Of a stretch of 64,000 bases of DNA, positions 40,013 through 47,245 are shown piece by piece. This stretch comes from Alteromonadaceae bacterium Bs31. GTDB taxonomy: Bacteria > Pseudomonadota > Gammaproteobacteria > Pseudomonadales > Cellvibrionaceae. Made by a program: the position numbers and the translations under genes. Position 1 is the stretch's first letter. Each line of letters begins with the position of its first letter. The notes below the pieces were generated by a model. That model was not told the DNA's origin. It searched no databases and worked only from the letters and a program-made list of their open reading frames with translations. Location: the NCBI GenBank assembly GCA_900177435.1, contig FXAI01000004.1, forward strand, positions 396,821 through 460,820, given 5' to 3'.

Positions 40013-40426
40013 TTATTGTAGTAGCAAGCCGCGACAGGAACCGTTGAAGCTGGCTTTTTCAAGTTCATTTACATCCGCTGCAGTGAGATCTGATGTGCTT
40101 GCGACAACCGTTTCGCTTGTTCCGCTATTCAGGGCTTCCCACATAAGCCAGCGAATATCGGCAGCACTCTTGGGGTGCACAAGCTGTACATTGTTGAGCT
40201 CGAAGCCGTAGGCTTGCAGCAGGGCTTTAGTGATGCCCTGGGGAGCAATCCAGGTAAACCAGCGGAGCTTGCTTTGTTTACTGAGGTGAGCAAGCATGGG
40301 CAGTATCACTTCCTGCCTGTGTGTGCTCTCGCCAGGCTTCGAGTGAGAGACATGTATCTCGGTAATGCCGGGCTTACTGTTGCCTTGTGCTTTCTCGGGT
40401 GCTGGGTTGAGTGCTAAGTTGGCCAT
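40013..40426 (-). CDS. sulA: SOS cell-division inhibitor SulA
   Basis: Blocks FtsZ assembly after DNA damage. The 137-residue protein has the SulA core: LPMLAHLSKQSKLRWFTWIAPQGITKALLQAYGF and VHPKSAADIRWLMWEALNSG, and ends in a variable tail. AGGAG precedes the ATG. It begins 9 bases after the lexA stop, so it is transcribed with lexA and controlled by the LexA boxes upstream of that gene, as in Pseudomonas. Confidence 0.92.
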   Translation of the reverse strand: MANLALNPAPEKAQGNSKPGITEIHVSHSKPGESTHRQEVILPMLAHLSKQSKLRWFTWIAPQGITKALLQAYGFELNNVQLVHPKSAADIRWLMWEALNSGTSETVVASTSDLTAADVNELEKASFNGSCRGLLLQ

Positions 40427-40435
40427 AATTTACTC

Positions 40436-41038
40436 CTAAGATCGACGAATAACGCCAACGCTTAAGCCCTCAATGGCAAAGTTTTCATCCCTTAAATCTA
40501 CTTCGATAACATCGAAGTCCGGGTTTTCTGGCCACAGTTCTACAATGGCGTTGTTGCGCTCACGTTTGAAGCGCTTAACGGTAACTTCGTCTTCGATACG
40601 AGCTACCACGATATCTCCGTTGCGTGCCTGGTCAGTTTTATGCACAGCCAGAAGGTCACCATCCAGTATCCCTATATCCTTCATACTCATGCCGTGTACA
40701 GCGAGCAAGAAGTCGGCCGTTGGATTGAAGAAACTGGTGGGTATTTCGCAGTAATCTTCAATATGTTCTTCGGCTAGAATAGGGCTGCCTGCAGCAACGC
40801 GGCCAACAAGCGGTATTCCTGTGTGGGACTCAGGCAGGCGAATACCGCGTGAGGCGCCAGCAATCATCTCTATAGCACCTTTGCGCGCTAGTGCCTTAAG
40901 GTGCTCCTCGGCTGCATTGGCTGATTTGAAACCCAGTATCTCGGCGATTTCAGCTCGGGTAGGAGGGTAGCCTGTGTCCTGGATGTGGTCTTTGATAAGC
41001 TCCAGAATTTGTTGCTGTCGGGCGGTTAACTTGATCAT
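40436..41038 (-). CDS. lexA: LexA repressor
   Basis: SOS master repressor, inactivated by RecA-stimulated self-cleavage. The N-terminal winged helix covers residues 1-70 ([30 protein letters not shown]). The cleavage site is A83-G84 in VGRVAAGSP, with the catalytic dyad S118 (GMSMKD) and K155 (VTVKRF). Length is 200. First gene of the lexA-sulA operon. Two LexA boxes 43-77 bases upstream show autoregulation. Confidence 0.98.
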   Translation of the reverse strand: MIKLTARQQQILELIKDHIQDTGYPPTRAEIAEILGFKSANAAEEHLKALARKGAIEMIAGASRGIRLPESHTGIPLVGRVAAGSPILAEEHIEDYCEIPTSFFNPTADFLLAVHGMSMKDIGILDGDLLAVHKTDQARNGDIVVARIEDEVTVKRFKRERNNAIVELWPENPDFDVIEVDLRDENFAIEGLSVGVIRRS

Positions 41039-41080
41039 TGAGCATTCTCCGAAGGCAATTTGAGTAGGGTTTAGCCTGCT

Positions 41081-41096
41081 CTGTTTAAATATACAG
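41081..41096. promoter_or_regulatory. LexA box 1
   Basis: CTGTTTAAATATACAG, a full CTG-N10-CAG SOS box with AT-rich core. Located 43 bases upstream of the lexA start and 120 bases upstream of the divergent small gene, so it may control both. Confidence 0.9.
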
Positions 41097-41099
41097 TAG

Positions 41100-41115
41100 T
41101 TGGTATTATATACAG
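41100..41115. promoter_or_regulatory. LexA box 2
   Basis: TTGGTATTATATACAG, one mismatch from CTG-N10-CAG, with the right half TATACAG conserved. It starts 19 bases after box 1. Two tandem boxes in front of lexA are common in Gammaproteobacteria. Confidence 0.8.
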
Positions 41116-41215
41116 TGTTTTGCGTCCTGCAAGAGAATTATTTGAATCTGTTAGAATTCCCTTGTCAGTGCGCCTCAGAATTCAGGCGTTGCTCCAATCT
41201 TTTCAGGTAATACAA

Positions 41216-41491
41216 ATGTCTTTGATAGAGAATGAAGGAAGTACAGGTGAGCGAGGCTTTTTTGGTCGGCGCATTGCTAAAGTTAAATCCACTATAGCCG
41301 GGCGGATTCGGGAAAAGGCCATAGAGCGAGCCACTACCCGTATTTACCTGCATGGCCGGCGTCCGGAGGACTATGACGAGGACGTACTTGAGGTAATAGT
41401 AAAAGAAGAGGAAGACAAGCTAAAAAGTGAGTTTAAAGACAAGGGTATTCTGGTGCTGCTCGCCGCGCTTGGCCTCTCTTTCTGGAGCTAG
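41216..41491 (+). CDS. Small protein of unknown function divergent from lexA
   Basis: A 91-residue protein: a basic N-terminal part (GERGFFGRRIAKVKSTIAGRIREKAIERATTRIYLHGRRPEDY), an acidic helix (DEDVLEVIVKEEEDKLKSEF) and a hydrophobic C-terminus (GILVLLAALGLSFWS) that could be a membrane anchor. I chose the ATG at 41216. An open frame extends to 41120 but would run from inside the SOS promoter region. It lies divergent from lexA with both LexA boxes upstream, so SOS control is possible. I do not recognise the family. Confidence 0.65.
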   Translation: MSLIENEGSTGERGFFGRRIAKVKSTIAGRIREKAIERATTRIYLHGRRPEDYDEDVLEVIVKEEEDKLKSEFKDKGILVLLAALGLSFWS

Positions 41492-41498
41492 ACTGATT

Positions 41499-41918
41499 AT
41501 GTTCAATTTTCTTGCAAAGTCTCTGTTCGTTACTGTTGTCTGGCGCCAGTATAAGCGCCTGATTATTTCTTCCCTCTTGCTGTTTGCCAGTTATTATCTG
41601 ATTGGTTTTATGCATGACGATTACCTTGAGTACGCAACAACTGCAGAGGGGACTAGATCAATAGCGGGTGCTTATCTCTTGAAGTGGGCTGCCTTGCTGC
41701 TCGTTTCAGCTGGATACTATTTTGTAAATTTCCCCTTGCCTTTTCTTGGTAAAAATACCAGGCACACTCAGCAATCTCCTTCGCAAAAAGAAAAAAATAG
41801 ACCCCGAGGAATAAAGCCTCCCGTGGATGAGAGCGACCCCTTTGAAAATATTCGCAGGAAAAAAAACTTGAAAGGTAAAGGGGATAGAGTTCTGGGCGAT
41901 GAAAATGAGGGCGTGTAA
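41499..41918 (+). CDS. Small membrane protein of unknown function
   Basis: A 139-residue protein with two membrane helices (about residues 21-40, LIISSLLLFASYYLIGFM; and 62-82, LLKWAALLLVSAGYYFVNFPL) and a positively charged cytoplasmic tail (KNTRHTQQSPSQKEKNRPRG ending KGDRVLGDENEGV). The ATG at 41499 is 7 bases after the previous stop, with GGAG within the end of that gene, so the two are one unit. No homologue recognised. Confidence 0.68.
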   Translation: MFNFLAKSLFVTVVWRQYKRLIISSLLLFASYYLIGFMHDDYLEYATTAEGTRSIAGAYLLKWAALLLVSAGYYFVNFPLPFLGKNTRHTQQSPSQKEKNRPRGIKPPVDESDPFENIRRKKNLKGKGDRVLGDENEGV

Positions 41919-41965
41919 ACACAGCACTGGCGCTTGGTGACTTACTGTATCGCTTGTGGCGCGTG

Positions 41966-42286
41966 TTAAAGGATGTCGTCGTAGCCTAAGAATGATTCGG
42001 GTTCGATGCTCTCCACTGGGTTGTTTGAGCTGTCGTTAATATAGCTTGGGTTATCTTCCCATGGATCCGAGTAAGAGGCACCATAGCCTGCGTTGGCATC
42101 TTCCGGTGCTGCTGCGGAAACCAAATTCATTTGGCCCCAGACCTCAAGTTCAAACTCGCCAATATCGCCATCGAGATATTGCACCTCAATGGCACCTATA
42201 TCTTCGTCAACGGCCACCACCTCAAAAAGCTGCAGGCTGACAGTATCTTGATACCATTTTCCTATGCCTGGGAATAATTTAGCCAT
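41966..42286 (-). CDS. DUF6763 family small acidic protein
   Basis: A 106-residue acidic protein. The first half, AKLFPGIGKWYQDTVSLQLFEVVAVDEDIGAIEVQYLDGDIGEFELEVW, fits a conserved domain of unknown function that I associate with DUF6763. The rest is a low-complexity D/N/S/P-rich tail. AGGAG precedes the ATG. It stands alone on the minus strand with its promoter in the 298-base gap shared with psrA. Function unknown. Confidence 0.75.
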   Translation of the reverse strand: MAKLFPGIGKWYQDTVSLQLFEVVAVDEDIGAIEVQYLDGDIGEFELEVWGQMNLVSAAAPEDANAGYGASYSDPWEDNPSYINDSSNNPVESIEPESFLGYDDIL

Positions 42287-42584
42287 AACTAATTTCTCCT
42301 CTTTTCAAGCTTAAAATTACCACTTAAGGCGTTTAAGCGCACTTAATTCGGTTAAGGTGGGTAAGTGGGGCCGGATGTTTTTTTTACTTGCAGTGTGTGA
42401 GCTAAGTTCCTGATTTATAATTTATTTGTTGTTTTATGGGGCGCAGAGGAAATTACTGATAAAATCATTGGCTATAGCCGGTTAACGGTAAATACTAAAA
42501 AAATCTATACAAATCCTTGCTGTGCTTAGCTTTAAGTCTGAGCAGGAATTAACAATACAATAATCAAAGCATTTGAGGTGGTGG
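42287..42584. other. Divergent gap DUF6763 gene / psrA
   Basis: A 298-base AT-rich spacer. TATAAT at 42416-42421 is the only obvious -10 on the plus strand, without a -35 at proper distance. I looked for an inverted repeat of the PsrA operator type (GAAAC...GTTTC) and did not find a convincing one. Confidence 0.4.
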
Positions 42585-43223
42585 ATGGCTCCTGGAGATA
42601 CGGTAGAAAAAATATTACACGCTGCAAGCGTTCTTTTTGCCGAGCGGGGATTTGCAGAAACATCTTTACGCACTATCACTGGTATGGCCGATGTCAATCT
42701 CGCGGCGGTAAATTATCATTTTGGCTCCAAGAAAGAGCTGATTCAGGCGGTATTCAGCCGCGTCTTACAGCCTTTTTGTTTGCACTTGAATACGGAATTG
42801 GACAGGGCTTTGAATAGTACAAAAGGCCAGGTGCTGGGTATTGAGCAGATTTTGGATAGCTGCTCCAGAGCCTTATTAAACACCACACATGAGTCCGGTA
42901 TGAGCGTTCAGCGAGTTATGCGTTTACTGAGCCTGGCTTACACTCAGAACCAGGAGCACCTGAGGCAATATATAGTCGGTGCTTACGGCGAGACTTATGA
43001 GCGCTTTGCTGCTCTGCTGCAGCGCGCAGCACCGGGTTTAAGCCTGGTGGAATTCTATTGGAAACTCTACTTTATGCTCGGCGCTGCAGTTTTTACGCTA
43101 TCCAGTTTTGATTCTCTGCGAGCTATTTTAAATAGTGACTACCAGCAGGACACCGAGCTGGAAGGGGTGCTGGAATTAATGATTCCCTCTCTCTCCACCA
43201 TTCTTGTATCGGGAAAGGAATAA
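42585..43223 (+). CDS. psrA: TetR-family regulator PsrA
   Basis: Transcription factor that senses long-chain fatty acids in Pseudomonas, repressing beta-oxidation genes and activating rpoS. The 212-residue sequence matches PsrA along its length: DTVEKILHAASVLFAERGFAETSLRTITG, NLAAVNYHFGSKKELIQAVFSR (helix-turn-helix, about 25-55), MRLLSLAYTQNQEHLR, and FYWKLYFMLGAAVFTLSSF. The ATG at 42585 has GAGGTGG just upstream. A TTG 12 bases earlier is less likely. It lies between lexA and nagZ as in P. aeruginosa. Confidence 0.88.
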   Translation: MAPGDTVEKILHAASVLFAERGFAETSLRTITGMADVNLAAVNYHFGSKKELIQAVFSRVLQPFCLHLNTELDRALNSTKGQVLGIEQILDSCSRALLNTTHESGMSVQRVMRLLSLAYTQNQEHLRQYIVGAYGETYERFAALLQRAAPGLSLVEFYWKLYFMLGAAVFTLSSFDSLRAILNSDYQQDTELEGVLELMIPSLSTILVSGKE

Positions 43224-43228
43224 TTTTC

Positions 43229-44239
43229 GTGGGGCCACTAATTGCAGATTTGGACGGTTTGGCGGTAAGCGCACAAGACAGGCAGTTTTTATTAAGCCCT
43301 TGGCTGGGTGGCGTGATTTTATTTAGCCGGAATTACAGTAACCAGCAACAACTGAGCGCGCTTGTCGCGGAGATTAGAGCTATAAGGCCAGACTTGTTAA
43401 TTGCGGTGGACCAGGAAGGTGGTCGGGTGCAGCGTTTAAAAAACGGGTTTACGCGTATACCGCCAATGCAGCGGCTGGGCCATTTATATAACGATCTGGG
43501 GCAAGAGGCTTTGCCTGCCATCAGTGATGTGGGTTGGTTGTTGGCCTCAGAGCTACTGGCTTTCGATATCGATATCAGTTTCGCGCCGGTATTAGATGTG
43601 GATGACTCGCTAAGTGATGTTATTGGTGATCGCAGCTTTGGCGTGAGCCCTCAGGTGGTTGTGGCAGCAGCAAGTGCCTTTATCGATGGGATGCAGCAGG
43701 CAGGCATGGCTGTTACAGCAAAGCATTTTCCGGGTCATGGGGGGATAAAGGCGGATAGCCACCTGGAGCTGCCACGTGATGAGCGAGACCTAGAGGACTT
43801 AAAGCGCAGAGACCTACAACCCTTTACCGCGCTGTTTGATCGCTTGAACGCCGTGATGGCAGCTCATATAGATTTTCCGGCTGTGGATCAGCAGATCGTC
43901 ACTTTTTCAAGCCATTGGCTCAAGCAGGTGTTGCGAGAGCAATTGCAGTTTAAAGGGCTTGTGTTCAGTGATGACCTGAGCATGCAGGGGGCCGCCATCG
44001 AGCCTGATGTAGGGAGCAGGGCGCTAAGAGCATTGAACGCCGGTTGTGATGCAGTACTGGTGTGCAATAACCGTGATGCAGCGGAGAGCGTCATTACTGC
44101 GCTTGATCGCGAGTATGGGCAAGCCTGGGAATCTCGCTTAAAGCTCATGAGAGGAGACAGACAATTGGACTGGGAACTATTACAATCGCACCCGCGATAC
44201 CGGCGCGCAAAAGCAACTATTGAGAACAATATCGTTTAA
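43229..44239 (+). CDS. nagZ: Beta-N-acetylhexosaminidase NagZ
   Basis: Cytoplasmic family 3 glycosidase of peptidoglycan recycling that removes GlcNAc from anhydromuropeptides, and so generates the AmpR inducer where that system exists. The 336-residue protein has VDQEGGRVQRLK (about 65-76), KHFPGHGGIKADSH with the catalytic histidine, and VFSDDLSMQGA with the nucleophile aspartate. The start is a GTG with GGAAAGG upstream, five bases after the psrA stop. Confidence 0.96.
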   Translation: MGPLIADLDGLAVSAQDRQFLLSPWLGGVILFSRNYSNQQQLSALVAEIRAIRPDLLIAVDQEGGRVQRLKNGFTRIPPMQRLGHLYNDLGQEALPAISDVGWLLASELLAFDIDISFAPVLDVDDSLSDVIGDRSFGVSPQVVVAAASAFIDGMQQAGMAVTAKHFPGHGGIKADSHLELPRDERDLEDLKRRDLQPFTALFDRLNAVMAAHIDFPAVDQQIVTFSSHWLKQVLREQLQFKGLVFSDDLSMQGAAIEPDVGSRALRALNAGCDAVLVCNNRDAAESVITALDREYGQAWESRLKLMRGDRQLDWELLQSHPRYRRAKATIENNIV

Positions 44240-44255
44240 TCAGATTTGAGAGTTA

Positions 44256-45380
44256 ATGTTGATGGACAATTGGTTTGAGAGTGTAAAGGATATTTATATA
44301 AAGGGTGTAGGGGAATCCAATGTTTGGATTGTCGATATCTTTGTGGTGGTGTTTTTTACCTTGGTAGCCGCTGCATTATTCAGTCGATTTTTGAACAAGC
44401 TGGAGGAAAAATCCAAGCTTACTAAAAATGTTTGGGATGATGCGTTGGTGCTCGCCCTGCAAAGGCCGGTAAAGTGGTTTATTTGGGGCTTCGGCATTCT
44501 TACTGCTGCTGATATGGCTGGTGAGGTTTCTGAATCCCTGTTGCTGGGTTCTGTAGATGTGCTTCGGCGCATTGGCGCAGTGGCAGTAGTGGCCTGGTTT
44601 GTGAGTGGCTTCATCAAGCTGGCGGAAGGTAATCTCATGAACCCGGATTACAGCCAGAAGCCCATGGATAGAACCACTGCCATGGCGGTGGGTAAACTAC
44701 TGCGCATAACAGTCATGATTACCGCAGTACTCGTGATTCTGCAATCTCTGGGTTACAGCGTTTCCGGTGTGCTGGCTTTTGGTGGAATTGGCGGTATTGC
44801 AGTGGGTTTTGCGGCGAAAGATTTATTAGCCAATTTTTTCGGTGGTCTAATGATTTATCTGGACCGTCCATTTGCCGTTGGCGATTGGGTGAGGTCTCCG
44901 GATAAAAACATTGAAGGCACAGTCGAAGATATTGGTTGGCGCCTAACAAAAATTCGCACGTTTGATAAACGCCCGCTATATGTACCAAATTCAACGTTTA
45001 CCCAGATTTCGGTAGAAAACCCTTCGCGTATGTCGCATCGGCGCATATATGAAACTATTGGCATTCGTTATGACGATATTCACAGGATGGCGTCTATCGT
45101 AGCGGAGGTAAAAGCGATGCTAGAATCTCATCCAGAAATTGATGAAAAAAATACCTTAATTGTCAACTTTAATGCCTTTGCAAGCAGCTCGGTAGATTTT
45201 TTCGTTTATTGTTTTACGCATACTACTAACTGGATTGAATTTCACGAAATCAAGCAGGACGTGTTGTTAAAAATAATCAGTATTATCGAGCGACATGAAG
45301 CAGAGTGCGCATTCCCTACCTCCACAGTACATATTCCAAATGCCATCAAGATGAATGGCATGCAGCCTCTAGAGCAGTAG
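44256..45380 (+). CDS. Small-conductance mechanosensitive channel family (MscS)
   Basis: A 374-residue inner-membrane channel protein with four predicted helices: three ordinary (residues about 20-42, 65-90 and 95-118) and the pore-lining TM3, GVLAFGGIGGIAVGFAAKDLLANFFGGLMIYLDRPFAVGDWV, followed by the MscS beta and C-terminal domains. It is larger than E. coli MscS and resembles the YnaI/MscK-short type. The stop codon abuts the next gene, so it is in a run with nagZ and the salvage genes. Gating threshold cannot be told from sequence. Confidence 0.9.
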   Translation: MLMDNWFESVKDIYIKGVGESNVWIVDIFVVVFFTLVAAALFSRFLNKLEEKSKLTKNVWDDALVLALQRPVKWFIWGFGILTAADMAGEVSESLLLGSVDVLRRIGAVAVVAWFVSGFIKLAEGNLMNPDYSQKPMDRTTAMAVGKLLRITVMITAVLVILQSLGYSVSGVLAFGGIGGIAVGFAAKDLLANFFGGLMIYLDRPFAVGDWVRSPDKNIEGTVEDIGWRLTKIRTFDKRPLYVPNSTFTQISVENPSRMSHRRIYETIGIRYDDIHRMASIVAEVKAMLESHPEIDEKNTLIVNFNAFASSSVDFFVYCFTHTTNWIEFHEIKQDVLLKIISIIERHEAECAFPTSTVHIPNAIKMNGMQPLEQ

Positions 45381-45386
45381 GTGTCG

Positions 45387-45929
45387 ATGATCAGTGAGCT
45401 AAAATCAGCACGTTTGCTTTTTTCTGCAGAGCAAATAAGCCGAGCAATTACAGCACAGGCAGCTTTAATTAACGGCAAGCTGGGGCATAAAAATCCAATG
45501 GTAGCGCTTACCTTATTAAATGGCGGGATTGTTTATACTGGCCAGTTGTTGCCCTTGCTCGACTTTCATTTACAGCTCGATTCGATTTCTGTATCTCGCT
45601 ACCGTGATCAGACTCAAGGGGGGCAGCTACACTGGCATGCTTATCCCGGTATTGATCTGGAGGGTTCAGTGGTTTTGTTGCTGGACGATATTTTCGACCA
45701 GGGCATTACGCTTGCGCACGTAAAAGACTGGTGTTTATCCAAGGGCGCAAAAGAGGTTTACACGGCGGTGCTTGCCTGGAAAAAGCTAAACAATGCCTCA
45801 ACGAGTTTACTCGCCACGCCGGATTTCTTTGCGCTAGAAGTTCCGGATAAGTTTGTTGTGGGCATGGGAATGGATTACGCCGGTAAATTCCGAAACGCTA
45901 ATGGCATTTATGCAATGGATGACTATTGA
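45387..45929 (+). CDS. Hypoxanthine-guanine phosphoribosyltransferase-like
   Basis: Type I phosphoribosyltransferase of 180 residues. The PRPP loop VVLLLDDIFDQG is at 95-106, and VSRYRDQTQGGQLHW (about 69-83) corresponds to the flexible catalytic loop. It is close to the HPRT group that sits beside MTI phosphorylase in related bacteria. I chose the ATG at 45387. A GTG two codons upstream, right at the MscS gene stop, is the alternative. Its product probably converts hypoxanthine to IMP, including hypoxanthine released by the next enzyme. Confidence 0.85.
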   Translation: MISELKSARLLFSAEQISRAITAQAALINGKLGHKNPMVALTLLNGGIVYTGQLLPLLDFHLQLDSISVSRYRDQTQGGQLHWHAYPGIDLEGSVVLLLDDIFDQGITLAHVKDWCLSKGAKEVYTAVLAWKKLNNASTSLLATPDFFALEVPDKFVVGMGMDYAGKFRNANGIYAMDDY

Positions 45930-45933
45930 TTCT

Positions 45934-46686
45934 ATGAATAACAGCGTCGCAATTATCGGTGGTTCTGGCTTTTACCACTGGCCACTTTTAAAAGCCGTAA
46001 GCAAAACTACGCTTTCTAAATACGCCAATGAGCCATTGAGTGTCGAGCTAGGCCGAATCGCTGACAGGCCTGTGAGCTTTCTTGCTCGTCACGGTAAAAA
46101 TCATTCCATACCCCCCCATAAAATCAACTATCGCGCAAACATCGATGCCCTGAGCCAGCTTGGAATAAAGCATATTATTGCGGTAAATGCGGTGGGCGGC
46201 ATAAACATCAATATGGCGCCAGGTTCGATAGTTATTCCTGATCAAATTATCGACTACACCTGGGGGCGAGAGCACACTTTCTTTGATGAGTTTAATGGTG
46301 AGCTTGATCATATTGATTTTACTAGTCCTCTGGAAAGCCCCTTTCGTGATCGAGTGGCTCAATTTGCGGATAACTCCGACGCTATACATTGCGGCGGTAC
46401 CTACGCTTGCGTTCAGGGGCCGAGGCTGGAAACAGCTGCAGAGATCCGCAAGCTAGCCAGGGATGGCTGTGATTTGGTAGGGATGACAATGATGCCGGAA
46501 GCTGCACTGGCAAGGGAAAAAGGCATAAGTTATATGTCTATTTGCCTGGTATGTAATTGGGCTGCAGGCATGTCTATTGATAAACGTGCGCTAGTACCGA
46601 TTTCAATTGACGAGATGAAATCGGTTTTAGAGGAAGGGCTCACAAAAGTTCAACAGCTTCTGCAATATACGCTGACTTCAAACTAG
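45934..46686 (+). CDS. S-methyl-5'-thioinosine phosphorylase (MTIP)
   Basis: Nucleoside phosphorylase of the MTAP family that splits methylthioinosine into hypoxanthine and methylthioribose-1-phosphate. The 250-residue protein has AIIGGSGFY at the N-terminus, RHGKNHSIPPHKINYRANI, INAVGGI-type and VQGPRLETAAEIRKLARDGCDLVGMTMMPEA blocks. It corresponds to PA3004, the enzyme shown to prefer methylthioinosine over methylthioadenosine, and follows nagZ as in Pseudomonas. The ATG four bases after the HPRT stop is taken. Substrate preference is inferred from orthology. Confidence 0.9.
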   Translation: MNNSVAIIGGSGFYHWPLLKAVSKTTLSKYANEPLSVELGRIADRPVSFLARHGKNHSIPPHKINYRANIDALSQLGIKHIIAVNAVGGININMAPGSIVIPDQIIDYTWGREHTFFDEFNGELDHIDFTSPLESPFRDRVAQFADNSDAIHCGGTYACVQGPRLETAAEIRKLARDGCDLVGMTMMPEAALAREKGISYMSICLVCNWAAGMSIDKRALVPISIDEMKSVLEEGLTKVQQLLQYTLTSN

Positions 46687-46885
46687 ACATCTCCATAGTT
46701 TTACCTTAATGTTTGCCTCATCTTACGGAGTGTCTTTGGCACTATAAGACGATAATTAAAATTAAAATACCTCATACATCTGTATGAGGCTTATTTCGGT
46801 TTGATATTAGCTGTTTTATCAAAGTACTCTGGAAGAAAAAAATAATAAACGTTTAACACAAGTAGAAGACACAAGAGGTGTTGCG
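46687..46885. other. Gap with two inverted repeats upstream of the cold-shock gene
   Basis: Holds a 9-bp hairpin at 46770-46789 and a spaced inverted repeat TTTGATA-N10-TATCAAA at 46800-46823. The rest is A/T-rich, with the csp ribosome site GAGGTG at the end. Confidence 0.6.
46770..46789. terminator. Hairpin after MTIP gene, terminator or csp leader element
   Basis: CCTCATACA-TC-TGTATGAGG is a 9-bp inverted repeat (stem 8 with a 4-base loop is more realistic), preceded by an A-rich stretch and followed by CTTATTTCGG. It lies 83 bases after the MTIP stop and 97 bases before the csp start. It could end the nagZ-MTIP transcript or be part of the csp regulatory region. Confidence 0.5.
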
Positions 46886-47098
46886 ATGGCAGCTCGAGAA
46901 CTCGGCACTGTAAAGTGGTTTAACAATGCACGAGGATATGGTTTTATCACTCGCGGAGAAGATTCAGAAGACATTTTTGTCCACTATCGGAATATTCGAG
47001 GTGATGGTTACCGATCTTTAGCCGAAGGGCAAAAAGTTGAGTTTGAATTACAAAAAGGTGATAAAGGCTTTCAAGCCGAAGACGTTGCCTGTATTTAA
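46886..47098 (+). CDS. Cold-shock domain protein (CspA family)
   Basis: A 70-residue single cold-shock domain that binds RNA or single-stranded DNA. RNP1 is RGYGFIT and RNP2 DIFVHY, with VKWFN near the N-terminus. The loop HYRNIRGDGYRSL differs from the E. coli CspA form (HFSAIQ..GFKSL), suggesting a separate subgroup. It is preceded by GAGGTG and by a structured 199-base upstream region, and followed by two possible terminators. Cold induction cannot be inferred from the sequence alone. Confidence 0.93.
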   Translation: MAARELGTVKWFNNARGYGFITRGEDSEDIFVHYRNIRGDGYRSLAEGQKVEFELQKGDKGFQAEDVACI

Positions 47099-47128
47099 CC
47101 GGCTCCAATCTAACTTTCGCTAATCGAT

Positions 47129-47155
47129 AGCACGCTTTGTTTGGTGTGCTGTTTT
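47129..47155 (+). terminator. Candidate terminator of the cold-shock gene
   Basis: AGCACGC-TTTGTTTG-GTGTGCT pairs over 6-7 positions (one G-U pair) and is followed by GTTTT. It starts 31 bases after the csp stop codon. Confidence 0.45.
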
Positions 47156-47184
47156 GATTAGAAAACTACCTACCTTAATAACTG

Positions 47185-47223
47185 CGGCGCAACCAGATTC
47201 AACCCTGGTCCGCCCGGTTTTTC
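47185..47223 (+). terminator. Second candidate terminator downstream of csp
   Basis: CGGCG-CA-ACCAG / CTGGT-C-CGCCCG form a two-part stem with a small internal loop and one bulged C, followed by GTTTTT. Placed between the csp gene and the convergent csiV gene. Confidence 0.4.
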
Positions 47224-47245
47224 CGTTTGCCCGCTGTTAAATAAG

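Noticed and set aside
41120-41215. Longer start for the small gene divergent from lexA
   Set aside because: It would begin only five bases after LexA box 2, leaving no room for a leader. The ATG at 41216 is more reasonable.
45853-45933. N-terminal extension of the MTI phosphorylase overlapping the HPRT-like gene
   Set aside because: The open frame extends upstream, but the family begins at the ATG at 45934 just before AIIGGSGFY.
47191-47215. tRNA T-arm-like sequence (CCAGATTCAACCCTGG)
   Set aside because: Considered as a tRNA fragment or attachment site, but no acceptor stem, D-arm or anticodon arm is present. A terminator hairpin explains it better.
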